From the NCBI GenBank assembly GCA_030532895.1, contig JAUNKF010000005.1, positions 88,780-152,779 of the forward strand: a stretch of DNA of 64,000 nt, read 5' to 3'. Positions 43,620 through 52,425 of this stretch are shown here, piece after piece (the first letter of the stretch is position 1; the number at the start of each line of letters is the position of its first letter). The stretch is from Lautropia sp. GTDB taxonomy: Bacteria > Pseudomonadota > Gammaproteobacteria > Burkholderiales > Burkholderiaceae_E. The notes under the pieces were generated by a model. It ran no database searches and was not told where the DNA came from. It saw only the letters and a list, made by a program, of their open reading frames with translations. The position numbers were made by a program, and so were the translations under genes.

Positions 43620-44521
43620 GGCATGCGGTCATCCGGGTGATGGTGTTGCCCGATCGTACTGTCAGCCGTGGCGTCGATGCCAGTATCCGACGTGGCATTG
43701 ATCGGCGCATGCCGTCCGGGCAGCAGCCAGGCGCGCAAGCGTTCATGTCCTTGGTTGCCTAATAGCTGTTTGGACAGGCGCAGCAACCGGTATCGCAGTT
43801 GCTGTTTGAGCATTTCCGATGGCTTTTGCGTGATCCAGGCCAGAAACTGACCATCATGCGTGCCTTGAAGCATGGCCAGCCGTGGCAGTTCCAGCGCATG
43901 ACCCGCAACGGCAGCCTGGGCGGGCTGCCATAGCCCCACACGCGACGAACAGACGGCTTGATAACCTGATTGGCGGGCCATCGACATGAAGCCGGCCGGC
44001 ATGCGGCCGCCTGCGGGGGCGTAGATGGTGACGGGCAAACCGATCGCATCCTCGATGGCTGCACGGGAATCGTCCAGCTCGGCGCGCACCTCAGCGGCAC
44101 TGAGCTGATCCAGATAACGGTGATTCATCCCATGCGACTGGATCGACATGCCCATGTCGGCCATTTCGCGTAGCTCGGCCCAGCTCAAAAAGCCAGGTTT
44201 GCCAACCATCGACGGGTTGATGAAGAAATCGGCCTGTCCGCCATGTCGGGCGATCTGCTCGGCTGCATGGCCATTGCTCACGTGCCCGTCATCGAAGGTG
44301 AGGCAAACGGGGCGACGTGCGCCAAGTGTGTTCGGGCCTCGATCGTGATGCGGGGACTGAGCGTCGAGTTGGGCGAGCACGCTGCTGGCATAGCCGCCAT
44401 GTTGCTTGATCAGCTGCAATTGGCGGGCAAACCGGGCTGGTTCGACCGAATAATGAGCATCGGCACCGATTGCACCATCATGATCGATGGCGTGGTACAT
44501 CAGCACGGTAATGGCTTTCAT
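43616..44521 (-). CDS. Polysaccharide deacetylase family protein
   Basis: A 301-residue NodB-type protein starting MKAITVLMYHAIDHDG, with metal motif CLTFDDGHVSNG, the HxxxH-type block SHGMNHRYLD, and YAPAGGRM. The Arg-rich C-terminal 60 residues end in a HHHP tail. It has no signal peptide. Likely a second deacetylase for the same glycan, or a cytoplasmic sugar deacetylase. It overlaps its neighbours on both sides by four bases. Confidence 0.85.
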   Translation of the reverse strand: MKAITVLMYHAIDHDGAIGADAHYSVEPARFARQLQLIKQHGGYASSVLAQLDAQSPHHDRGPNTLGARRPVCLTFDDGHVSNGHAAEQIARHGGQADFFINPSMVGKPGFLSWAELREMADMGMSIQSHGMNHRYLDQLSAAEVRAELDDSRAAIEDAIGLPVTIYAPAGGRMPAGFMSMARQSGYQAVCSSRVGLWQPAQAAVAGHALELPRLAMLQGTHDGQFLAWITQKPSEMLKQQLRYRLLRLSKQLLGNQGHERLRAWLLPGRHAPINATSDTGIDATADSTIGQHHHPDDRMP

Positions 44522-45999
44522 GCGCGCTTTTTCATCAGGCCCAGACGGGCAGCAGCGACTTGCGCCATCTCGCGGGCTGGACGATCCAGCAGGATCGTGA
44601 TCACCGGGTAGATGAGCGCGCCCGCTGCGATTCGGGCAACCAGAGTCAGGAGATCGTTGTCGGCATCAATGAGCATCAGCACGCCATACATCAGTGACGA
44701 TGCAAAACAGAACACGCCGATGCGAGCCAGTTCGGGGCGGACGGGGACGGTTTTCCTGCCCAGCCAGGCAGCCAGGCCCACCATCAGCACATAACCCAGA
44801 AAGGTGGCAACGGCAGCACCATCGATGCCGGCATGCGGGATCAGCAACAGGTTCAACACGATGTTGAGCACGGCAGCCGACAGGATGGCCAGCAGAATGA
44901 AAGCCGAGCGCTTCTGAATCTGCAAGCCTGCTGATGCAACCGGAAACAAACCTTGCAAGGCAATGCCGGAAATTACCCAAGGAATGATGCTCGCACCGCT
45001 GCGGTACTTCTCCGAGGCCACCAGCGCCAGCAATGGCTCGGCCACGGCCGAGACGCCCGCCACCATCGGGATGGCAAAAAGCAGGTACAGGTGAAACACC
45101 CGTTGCAGGAAATCCTGCGTGGCTTTTTCTCCCTCGTCGGCCCAGAGTCGGAGCACCATCGGGGTGACGGCACCGGTGAAGGCCATCACCAGCACCGCGC
45201 CAATGTAATCGCACAGATTGTAGGGGGCCGAATAAATGCCGAGCGATGCCGTGTCCATCAGCCGCTCGATCAGCACCCGGTCGCCCAGACTCAGCATCAC
45301 CGACGACAGCTCCATCGCCACCAGCGGCAGACTGAAAGCCAGCAGGGTCTTCAGCAACGGCGCGGAAAAGTTCGAGGCAGACCACGGATGGCGCCTGAAG
45401 AACCACAGACACAAGCCGATCAGGCAGAGACTTTCCGCCACGATCTGCGCGCCATAAAAGCCCCACAGTGTGCGTGAGACATGGAGCAGGCAGGCCAGCA
45501 TCAGCCCCAGCCCCAGGTAGCGTTGCAGCACGCTGTAGAGTGACAGGACGCCGCTCATCTCTCGGGCACGCAGCTGGTTGATGACAGCGCTGGAGAGGCA
45601 TTGCAGCAATGCCAGGGGGCCCACCAGATAGAGCAGGGCACGGCTGTCGGGCTGGCTGAAGAGACCATCGGGCATGAGGCTCAGGCCCAGGCTCCACAGC
45701 AAGGCGGCCAGCAAGCCGAAGCCGGCCAGACTCAGGTAGACCGTGCTTTCATACTGGGGCAGCGTCCATGCGGATTGGCCAGCCCGAACCTCGCTGTAGA
45801 AGCGTAGCGCGGCTTGTTGCAAGCCCAGCTTGCCGATGGCGGCCGTGGCCGTCACCATCACGCCGATCAGACTCATCATCCCGTATTCCGACACGGAAAA
45901 GATCCGGGTCAGAAAGGGAAACGAAATGATGCTGGCCAGGGTCACCAGCAGACTGGCCAGCGAATAGCGGGAAAAGTGAGCGGCCAGCCTGCTGAGCAT
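44518..45999 (-). CDS. Lipopolysaccharide/oligosaccharide flippase, Wzx-like
   Basis: A 493-residue protein with about 14 transmembrane segments, of the polysaccharide transport (PST/MATE-like) family. The start SRYSLASLLVTLASIISFPFLTRIFSVSEYGMMSLIG is family-typical (shown as a run of motifs: SLASLLVTLAS, FLTRIFSVSEYG). It should move the completed lipid-linked repeat unit across the inner membrane. It starts at 45999 with its upstream neighbour ending at 46041. Confidence 0.88.
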   Translation of the reverse strand: MLSRLAAHFSRYSLASLLVTLASIISFPFLTRIFSVSEYGMMSLIGVMVTATAAIGKLGLQQAALRFYSEVRAGQSAWTLPQYESTVYLSLAGFGLLAALLWSLGLSLMPDGLFSQPDSRALLYLVGPLALLQCLSSAVINQLRAREMSGVLSLYSVLQRYLGLGLMLACLLHVSRTLWGFYGAQIVAESLCLIGLCLWFFRRHPWSASNFSAPLLKTLLAFSLPLVAMELSSVMLSLGDRVLIERLMDTASLGIYSAPYNLCDYIGAVLVMAFTGAVTPMVLRLWADEGEKATQDFLQRVFHLYLLFAIPMVAGVSAVAEPLLALVASEKYRSGASIIPWVISGIALQGLFPVASAGLQIQKRSAFILLAILSAAVLNIVLNLLLIPHAGIDGAAVATFLGYVLMVGLAAWLGRKTVPVRPELARIGVFCFASSLMYGVLMLIDADNDLLTLVARIAAGALIYPVITILLDRPAREMAQVAAARLGLMKKRA

Positions 46000-46040
46000 G
46001 GGAGAACGGTGGGGCGTATGGCGGTTTGGTCAGCGCGGAT

Positions 46041-47024
46041 TCAGGCCGAGCGGATGTTGTCCAGGCGCACCAGAATGGTCTTGGCGACTTGTGAGATCTG
46101 GCTGCTCGATGCTTCCAGGGCTTCCAGTCGTTTCTCCAATGCCTGCAGCCGCTGCACCCCATTGGCATCCAAGGGCGGTGCATCGGCCGACACGCTTGCG
46201 TCGTCCTGCCATTCGGCGGCCATATCCGTCAGGATCAAATCCACGTCAGCGGCGCTGACCTGCTTACGATCTTCCACATAGGCTTGCGTCAACAGGCGCT
46301 CGCACAGGATGTTGACGCGGCGAGGATTGCCGTGGGTGGCTTCATGAATGCGTTCGATCGCATGGGCATCGAAGGGGATCGAGCCTTGCCAGCCCGCCTG
46401 TTGCAGGCGTTTCAGGATGTACGGCGACACTTCCTCCTGAGAGAGGTTTTCCAGGTGATCCGTGACCAGGATACGCTGGCGAAGTGCGTCCAGCCGTGGT
46501 TGCATCAGGCGGGCGCGCAGTGCAGGTTGGCCCACCAGGAAAATCTGCAATAGTGGTACACCGTTGAACATCAGGTTCGAGAGCAGACGCACGGCTTCGA
46601 GCGCGGTGTCATCGAGGTTATGCGCTTCGTCGATCACCAGCAGCAAGCGATGATTCTCGCGGGCCTCGGCTGTCAGGTGGTGCTGGATCTTGTCAAGCAA
46701 TTGGCCTGGATCTGCCGATGCGTTGTCGCCATCCAGTCCGAACGCGGTGCAGATCTGGCGCAGCAGAGACAGGTCATCTGCGCGAGGCGTGGCCAGGGTA
46801 TGAACCTGGATACCGGCATCCGGCAGCCGCCGGCTGATGTTCTGGATCAGCAGGCTCTTGCCGCTACCGGGGGCGCCGGTGAGCAACACCAGCCCTTCAC
46901 GCTGATACAGCCCGTACTTCAGGGTGTTGACCACCCGTTGCATGGCTTCGCCATTGAACAGGAAGCGCAGGTGCGGGTTCAGGCGGAAAGGCTTGGACTT
47001 CAGGCCGAAGAAGGATTTGTACAT
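46041..47024 (-). CDS. ExeA-like ATPase, XrtA-associated type
   Basis: A 327-residue AAA-type ATPase. The start MYKSFFGLKSKPFRLNPH and the motifs TGAPGSGKSLLIQ (Walker A, residues about 47-59) and LLLVIDEAHNLDD (Walker B) match the TIGR03015-like ATPase that lies next to the tyrosine autokinase in XrtA-type loci. The C-terminal tail has a short coiled coil (RLQALEKRLEALEAS). Function: probably energises or regulates export, exact role unknown. Seven bases separate it from the autokinase gene. Confidence 0.85.
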   Translation of the reverse strand: MYKSFFGLKSKPFRLNPHLRFLFNGEAMQRVVNTLKYGLYQREGLVLLTGAPGSGKSLLIQNISRRLPDAGIQVHTLATPRADDLSLLRQICTAFGLDGDNASADPGQLLDKIQHHLTAEARENHRLLLVIDEAHNLDDTALEAVRLLSNLMFNGVPLLQIFLVGQPALRARLMQPRLDALRQRILVTDHLENLSQEEVSPYILKRLQQAGWQGSIPFDAHAIERIHEATHGNPRRVNILCERLLTQAYVEDRKQVSAADVDLILTDMAAEWQDDASVSADAPPLDANGVQRLQALEKRLEALEASSSQISQVAKTILVRLDNIRSA

Positions 47025-47031
47025 GGCGAGA

Positions 47032-48234
47032 TCAGTATCCGTAGTAGGCGGGCGCTTTGGGCTGTGCAGGCGCCTTGTTCAGCAGCATGCCGACAGCTTC
47101 GCAATTTTCGAGTTGGAGGAGCGCCTCGTTGACGGCGCTGCGCGGCGTTTCTCCGGCGGCCACCACCAGCATCACCTGCCCGACCAGGGCCGACAGTGAA
47201 CGGGTTTCAGTGACCGGCAGCAGCGGTGGGCTGTCAAAGATGATGACATGCCTGGGCAGCTCGTGGGCAAGGTGTTCCACCAGCCTTGCCATGTTGGCCG
47301 AGGCGAGCAGATCCACTGGCCGCTGTTCCAGCTGACCTGCGGGCAACAATGTCAGACCTGGCAGCGAGGTGTTGACCAGCAGGTCGGATAGGGGGATCGA
47401 CGGGTCTTCCAGGTAATCGGCCACGCCTCGCTCTTCGGGCAGATCGAGTTCCAGCGTGTTGGACATGCTGGGGCGTGCAATGTCGGCATCCACCAGCAGC
47501 ACCGGATATTCGCCGCCAATGGCGATGCTGATGGCCAGGTTGATCGAGCAGAACGTCTTGCCCTCCGAGGGCAGTGAGCTGGTCAGCATGATCAGCCGCC
47601 CGTTCTTGACCACGGGGCGAAGCCTTCCAAAGGCATTATCCAGAAGACGCCGCTTGATCAGGCGAAATTCCTGATGAATCTTGGCCGTCTTGTCATTGGG
47701 CACCAGAAAGCCGCGTTCCTTGAGCCGCGGGAAATCCAGCTCGACCTCCGGACGTGTGGTGTGTGGGCGGTTGCCGCTGTTGCTGGTTTCGGTCAGCACG
47801 GGCACGGGAGGCTCCGCCACCACGGTGACCACATCAGCCGGGTGCGGCGTCATCAATGGCGTCGTCGCGTTGGCTGTGCCGGTATCCCAGGGCTGCGTGT
47901 GTGCCTTGGGCGCGGTTTGACGGGCTGTCGGCGTACCAGGGGCGTGCTGCTTGTCGATCACCGGTGCCACGGCGGTTGATGCGCTCGGCGCCGAGCTGGC
48001 CGCGGGCCGGCTGTTCGTCTGTTGGGCGCTGGCACGGCGCTGACGCAGGGCATCAGCCTTGGCGATCTCGGCGCGGATGTGGGCTGCCTGCAGCTCATCG
48101 CATTCGGCCGAGGGCGCCGTGGATGTCAACGTCTGATCCGTCGGCAGTGTCGGCAGCGTGAGGGGCAGTGTGCCTTTGCTTGGTTGCTGGTCTGCCAGCT
48201 TTTGCATGGCACGCTGAATGAGCCTTGTATTCAT
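47032..48234 (-). CDS. Protein-tyrosine autokinase (BY-kinase), XrtA/EpsG type
   Basis: A 400-residue cytoplasmic BY-kinase-like ATPase. A Pro/Thr/Ala-rich N-terminal half (about 1-170) precedes the kinase domain: Walker A MLTSSLPSEGKTFCSINLA, Walker A' VLLVDADIARPS and Walker B HVIIFDSPPLLPV. The C-terminus YYGY supplies the tyrosine cluster for autophosphorylation. It pairs with the chain-length protein, whose start overlaps its end by four bases. It controls chain length and export. Confidence 0.88.
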   Translation of the reverse strand: MNTRLIQRAMQKLADQQPSKGTLPLTLPTLPTDQTLTSTAPSAECDELQAAHIRAEIAKADALRQRRASAQQTNSRPAASSAPSASTAVAPVIDKQHAPGTPTARQTAPKAHTQPWDTGTANATTPLMTPHPADVVTVVAEPPVPVLTETSNSGNRPHTTRPEVELDFPRLKERGFLVPNDKTAKIHQEFRLIKRRLLDNAFGRLRPVVKNGRLIMLTSSLPSEGKTFCSINLAISIAIGGEYPVLLVDADIARPSMSNTLELDLPEERGVADYLEDPSIPLSDLLVNTSLPGLTLLPAGQLEQRPVDLLASANMARLVEHLAHELPRHVIIFDSPPLLPVTETRSLSALVGQVMLVVAAGETPRSAVNEALLQLENCEAVGMLLNKAPAQPKAPAYYGY

Positions 48235-49826
48235 GACAGGATCGTTTGGCTGACGGACAGGGCAACAGGGGCGGCCGGCTTGTTCGGCTGACCGCTGTCA
48301 AGCACATAGAACAGAATCAACAGGATGAACATCAGGGTGTAGCAGGCGGCCAGCATCGAAAATCCCACGTAGGCTTTGCGTTGCCGGCGCGTGGCTTGGG
48401 CGTCACGATGCATCCCGACGGCACCGAACATGGGCACCTGAATGGCTTGCTTGAGCGCATTCGGTTCATAGAACACCGGGTTTTGAAGCTCACGCAGGAA
48501 AGCCACGACCAGGCCGATGACGATGGACATCAGGAAGGTGGCAACGAGGAGCAGCGGCCGGTTGGGGGAAACGGGTTTGGGGCTGACCCGTGGCGGGTCG
48601 ACGACCCGGAACTCCCGCGAGCCGGTGTTCTCTTCGATGCTGCCTGCGAGCCGGGCAGCATCACGGCGCTGTAACAGCTTCTCGTAGTTGAGCTTGTTGG
48701 AATCGTAGTCACGATTGAGCTGGATGTACTCGGCTTCCACCTTGGGGATGGCCAGCGCGATTTCGCGGGAGCGCTTGACCTGGGCCTCGGCTTCATGAAC
48801 GCGGGCAGCCAGTGAGGCGACGCGGGCATCGGCTTCGGCCAGCGTGATGGAGATCTCCTGGTACAGCCGGTTCGGGATCTTGCCGGGGCCGGGGCGAGCA
48901 TCAGCCGGGCGCAGCGCTTCCTCACGCAGCAGGTCTTCCAGCTCCTTGATCGAACGGCGTGTGTTCAGCACATCCGGGTGCTTGTCGGTATAGCGCACCA
49001 GCAGCTCGTCGAGCTTTTTGCGCGAGGCTTCGAGGCGTCGCTCGGTTTCGGTGGCGCCCCCAGTGGCCGATTGTGCGCTGCTGCCTGCCACGTATTCAGG
49101 GATGGCCTCCAGCCGAGAACGGATGGCAGCACGGGAGTTCACGGCCTGCCGGTATTCGAGACGGGCCGTCTGCAGCTCGCGCTGGATGTCGGCCGAGCGG
49201 GACACATAGTCCTGCGCCAGGTTCGGCATCACGTCGATGTGCTTGATCTTGAATTCCTTCAGCGCGGTTTCCGTCTCCAGCAGCAGCTGTTGCGCCTTGG
49301 CGATCTCCTGATCGATGAAGGCCACCGCATGCTGGGTATCGGTCGTCTTGCCGGTGCGGGTGGCCTTGACGAACAGCTCCAGCAGCGTTTCGACCACCTT
49401 CAGCGCCGTTTCCTGAGAGGGATGGCGATATTCGATGCTGTAGAAATTGGTGCCACCGGCAGGTTTGAACTTGATGTTGCGCTCCAGGCTCTGCATCAGC
49501 GCTTCACGTGCCTTCTGGGTCTGCACGTCCCGATCCAGCCCGGTCACCTGCACGATGGTTTCCAGATTGGGACGGCTCACCAGCGTGCGGGCCATCATCT
49601 GTACCTGATTCTGGACATTGGGCTGCACGGTCATGCCCTGCATCAGTGGCTGCAGAATGGACTGCGTGTCCACGTAGGCACGTGCCGTGGCTTCATAGTT
49701 GCCGGGCAGGATGATGGTGACGCCAATGCCGAGCAGACCGCACAGGGTGGTGGCCAGCAACCCCCAGTAGCGGTATTTCCACAAACCGGACAGGTAGGTT
49801 TTGTAGGACTTCAGAAGGTCTAGCAT
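48231..49826 (-). CDS. Polysaccharide chain-length determinant (Wzz/EpsF-like)
   Basis: A 531-residue inner membrane protein with two transmembrane segments, one near the start (about residues 20-42; GLLATTLCGLLGIGVTIIL) and one at the end (about 475-500; VGFSMLAACYTLMFILLILF), flanking a long periplasmic coiled-coil region with a GNVR-like block. A proline-rich motif NRPLLLVATFLMS lies before an additional helix. The size and the partner tyrosine kinase match TIGR03007-like proteins. I chose ATG 49826 (MLDLLKSYKTYLSG); the open frame to 49874 is not homologous. Confidence 0.85.
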   Translation of the reverse strand: MLDLLKSYKTYLSGLWKYRYWGLLATTLCGLLGIGVTIILPGNYEATARAYVDTQSILQPLMQGMTVQPNVQNQVQMMARTLVSRPNLETIVQVTGLDRDVQTQKAREALMQSLERNIKFKPAGGTNFYSIEYRHPSQETALKVVETLLELFVKATRTGKTTDTQHAVAFIDQEIAKAQQLLLETETALKEFKIKHIDVMPNLAQDYVSRSADIQRELQTARLEYRQAVNSRAAIRSRLEAIPEYVAGSSAQSATGGATETERRLEASRKKLDELLVRYTDKHPDVLNTRRSIKELEDLLREEALRPADARPGPGKIPNRLYQEISITLAEADARVASLAARVHEAEAQVKRSREIALAIPKVEAEYIQLNRDYDSNKLNYEKLLQRRDAARLAGSIEENTGSREFRVVDPPRVSPKPVSPNRPLLLVATFLMSIVIGLVVAFLRELQNPVFYEPNALKQAIQVPMFGAVGMHRDAQATRRQRKAYVGFSMLAACYTLMFILLILFYVLDSGQPNKPAAPVALSVSQTILS

Positions 49827-49874
49827 GCGACTTCGGGGCGAAAGGGAACGATTCGCTGACGGACGGACAGGCAC

Positions 49875-49893
49875 GGCCGCCGTCTGGGCGGCC
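49875..49893 (-). promoter_or_regulatory. GC-rich hairpin between the export lipoprotein and chain-length genes
   Basis: GGCCGCC (49875-49881) pairs with GGCGGCC (49887-49893) around a five-base loop, within the 96-base gap. No T run follows on the minus strand, so it more likely stabilises or partly attenuates the operon mRNA than ends it. Confidence 0.45.
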
Positions 49894-49922
49894 GGACGGG
49901 AGGGAAATGGGACTGTGGAGGA

Positions 49923-50522
49923 TCAGAGCAGGCTTTCCGGGATCATGATCGCGTCACCTGGTGCAATTTCGATATTGGCCGTGGGGTCGCCACGCTGCAG
50001 CAGGTCACTCAGGCGAACCCGGTACTGTTTGTTGCCCTCGATGGCGCGTACCAGCACGGCGTTGTTGCCGCCTGCCTTCGAGGTGAGGCCGTTGGCGGCC
50101 GTCATGACATCAAGCAGGGTCATGCCACGCCGATAGGGCACTGAACCCGGTTTTTCGGCTTGACCGATGACGCGGATGACCGACAGCGGATCGCCCACGA
50201 TCTTGATGACCACGACCGAGACGCTCGGGTCACGAATGTAGGCGCTCAGGCTCGCCTCGATTTCCTGGCCCAGTGTTTGAGGGGTTTTGCCCACCGCCAC
50301 GATGTCCTTGATCAGCGGGGCCGTGATCTTGCCATCTGGCCGCACAGGCACTTTGACCGACAGGTCGGGGTTGCGCCAGACCTTGATATCCAGCTCGTCG
50401 CCTGGGCCGATCTGATAAACATAATCATGCTCGGGCGCCTTGTCGGGCGCGGAGGGCAGGCTGGCGCAGGCGCTGATGAATGAAGAGAGAACCAGGGCGG
50501 ACAGAAATCGAAGTTTGATCAT
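49923..50522 (-). CDS. Polysaccharide export outer membrane lipoprotein (Wza-like, XrtA type)
   Basis: A 199-residue lipoprotein. The signal peptide ends in SSFISAC (lipobox, Cys at about residue 20). The mature part contains a poly_export domain YQIGPGDELDIKVWRNPDLS, VRPDGKITAPLIKDI and an SLBB-type region (VIRVIGQAEKPGSVPYRR). Small single-SLBB proteins of this length accompany XrtA-type loci; it forms the outer membrane channel. It is the first gene of the 14-gene minus-strand operon, 96 bases before the chain-length gene. Confidence 0.88.
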   Translation of the reverse strand: MIKLRFLSALVLSSFISACASLPSAPDKAPEHDYVYQIGPGDELDIKVWRNPDLSVKVPVRPDGKITAPLIKDIVAVGKTPQTLGQEIEASLSAYIRDPSVSVVVIKIVGDPLSVIRVIGQAEKPGSVPYRRGMTLLDVMTAANGLTSKAGGNNAVLVRAIEGNKQYRVRLSDLLQRGDPTANIEIAPGDAIMIPESLL

Positions 50523-51163
50523 GGCAGTGGACGATGACGAAACGCAGCCGGACGAAAACGTAGGGCCTCGTGCTGGCCTATGGGTGAGTTTGCCGGTTTG
50601 GGCCAGAATGACAGCAAATACCCGATGAACAGACGCACGATGTCTGCCGAAAGGCTGACAGCCAGATGCACTACTCTATCTTGTAGGTGGGGCGCCATTC
50701 CAACAGAATGATCCCCTTAGTGTGAAGAAAGGCCGTAACTTTTGATTTAAGCCTGTGCTGATATGTAAATAAGTTATGAATTTCAGTATAGGGGAGAAGC
50801 GGCTTGCGGCGCGTTGTTGGGGGCATGGCAGGAGAATCGGCCGTCCCTGAAGATACAAATGTCTCGAATTTGCATCATTCATGACAATCGCTGCTTACCG
50901 GGTTTTCCTGACGAAAAGCACGCAAAGGTCTGCTGGCAGACCGGTATCATCGCCCCTTCAGCCGTTCTGGCATACTGGGAGACGTGGCTGTGAGGAGCGA
51001 CCGAGCAGATGGGAAGGGCGTAGGTCGGGTAGCCCATCATGCTGCCCCGTTGAGGGCTGCCGAGGCCGTGCAGGCGTCCGCCATGGCCTTGCCAGCTTGC
51101 TCATCTGATGCACGAACGCCGTTGGTGGATGCATTGCCCCAGTCCGAGTCTGATGACTTTATC
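50523..51163. other. Divergent intergenic region upstream of the polysaccharide operon and coaA
   Basis: About 640 bases. It should carry the promoters of both the minus-strand polysaccharide operon and coaA. Its centre (50730-50800) is AT-rich (AAGTTATGAATTTCAGTATA), and a TATACT lies at 50790-50785 on the minus strand, but I could not match a good -35. Part of 50984-51163 is in frame with coaA, but gives a residue pattern unlike the enzyme. Confidence 0.5.
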
Positions 51164-52114
51164 ATGCAGAATTATGAATTTTCAGCCTATGAAGCCTTTT
51201 CACGGGCTGAATGGGCCCAGCTACGCTCCAGCACGCCCTTGACGTTGTCGGAAGAGGATTTGCATGCGCTTCGGGGGGTCAACGAGCAGATCTCCTTGCA
51301 GGATGTCGTCGAGGTTTATCTCCCGCTATCGAGGCTTCTCAACCTGCATTTCCGGTCGGCGCAGGCCCTGTCCGGTGTGCGGGATGATTTTCTTGGCCGT
51401 CTGGTGGGCGTACGTCCCTACGTGATTGGCGTGGCGGGTAGCGTGGCCGTGGGCAAGAGCACCTTTGCGCGCGTGTTGCAGGCTTTGCTGGCGCGCTGGC
51501 CGGATCACCCCAAGGTCGAGTTGGTGACGACGGACGGTTTCCTGCACCCGAACGAGGTGCTGGAGGCGCGCGGGTTGATGCATCGAAAGGGCTTTCCTGA
51601 AAGCTATGACCGAAAGCGGATGATCTCCTTTCTGGCCGCGCTGAAGGCCGGTGAAGCCAAGGTGGAGGCGCCCGTGTATTCACATCAGGCTTATGACATC
51701 CTGCCCAACGTCACGCATTGTGTCGAGCAGCCCGACATCCTGATCTTCGAGGGCCTGAACGTGCTGCAGACGGGGGGCGTCGAGCGGCCGGGGGGGGCGG
51801 TGCAGAGCGTGACCGTCTCGGATTTCTTCGACTTCTCCATCTACGTGGATGCCACCGAGGCCGACATCGAGCGCTGGTACCAGCAGCGTTTCCTGTCCTT
51901 TCAGCGCACGGTGTTCCGGCGCCCTGATTCTTACTTTCATCACTTCCAGGACCTCAGCGAGGAAGAGGCACTGAAAGTGGCCAGCCAGATCTGGCGCGAC
52001 ATCAACCTCCTGAACCTGCGTGAGAACATCGTGCCCACCCGTGAGCGGGCCAACCTGGTGATGCGTAAATGCGCCGACCACAGCATCGGCGAGATCCGGC
52101 TGCGCAAGATCTAG
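51164..52114 (+). CDS. coaA: Type I pantothenate kinase
   Basis: A 316-residue enzyme phosphorylating pantothenate, the first step of CoA synthesis; the length equals that of E. coli CoaA. Motifs: P-loop [12 protein letters not shown] (residues about 93-104), [19 protein letters not shown], and [12 protein letters not shown] 51164 is the start that reproduces the family N-terminus (SPYLEF-like [18 protein letters not shown]); the open frame extending to 50984 is not homologous. It is monocistronic and convergent with the thiolase gene. Confidence 0.96.
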   Translation: MQNYEFSAYEAFSRAEWAQLRSSTPLTLSEEDLHALRGVNEQISLQDVVEVYLPLSRLLNLHFRSAQALSGVRDDFLGRLVGVRPYVIGVAGSVAVGKSTFARVLQALLARWPDHPKVELVTTDGFLHPNEVLEARGLMHRKGFPESYDRKRMISFLAALKAGEAKVEAPVYSHQAYDILPNVTHCVEQPDILIFEGLNVLQTGGVERPGGAVQSVTVSDFFDFSIYVDATEADIERWYQQRFLSFQRTVFRRPDSYFHHFQDLSEEEALKVASQIWRDINLLNLRENIVPTRERANLVMRKCADHSIGEIRLRKI

Positions 52115-52116
52115 AG

Positions 52117-52205
52117 CGTGTTAATGCACTGATTCGCCTCCGCGAAAGCCCCTCTAGGCCCAGAGCACTGCGTTGCCAACCGATCTAGACCGTGTCATGG
52201 ACTGA
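52117..52205. repeat. Dispersed intergenic repeat, copy 4
   Basis: GCGTGTTAATGCACTGATTCGCC and GCGAAAGCCCCTCTAGGCCC (52117-52160) align with the copies at 6252 and 12107, including the 11-mer AAAGCCCCTCT shared with 12107-12117. A partial second unit, CGTGTCATGGACTGATTCG, begins at 52191. It lies just after coaA. Confidence 0.6.
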
Positions 52206-52300
52206 TTCGACCTGGCTGAAGCGTGTGGAGGCAGGTTGTATCGGGTGGGGCTGACGGGGGATGCCTGGACAGGCTTGGGGGCATGATGCATGCTGAATGC

Positions 52301-52344
52301 AAAAACGAACGACCCGGATCGGCAGGGGGCTGATCCGGGTCGTT
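52301..52344 (-). terminator. Intrinsic terminator downstream of the thiolase gene
   Basis: AACGACCCGGATC (52308-52320) pairs perfectly with GATCCGGGTCGTT (52332-52344), a 13-bp stem, and on the minus strand it is followed by TTTTT (52305-52301). It may also act on coaA transcripts coming from the other side. Confidence 0.8.
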
Positions 52345-52425
52345 TGTCGTTCTCGATCTCTTGTCTTGTTGGTCCTGCTGCGTTGCTGCATGCAGCAGGG
52401 CCAACAGCCGAGGAAGGAAGGCGCG

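Noticed and set aside
50523-50880. RpoN (-24/-12) promoter upstream of the polysaccharide operon
   Set aside because: I looked for TGGCAC-N5-TTGC on the minus strand and found no adequate match.
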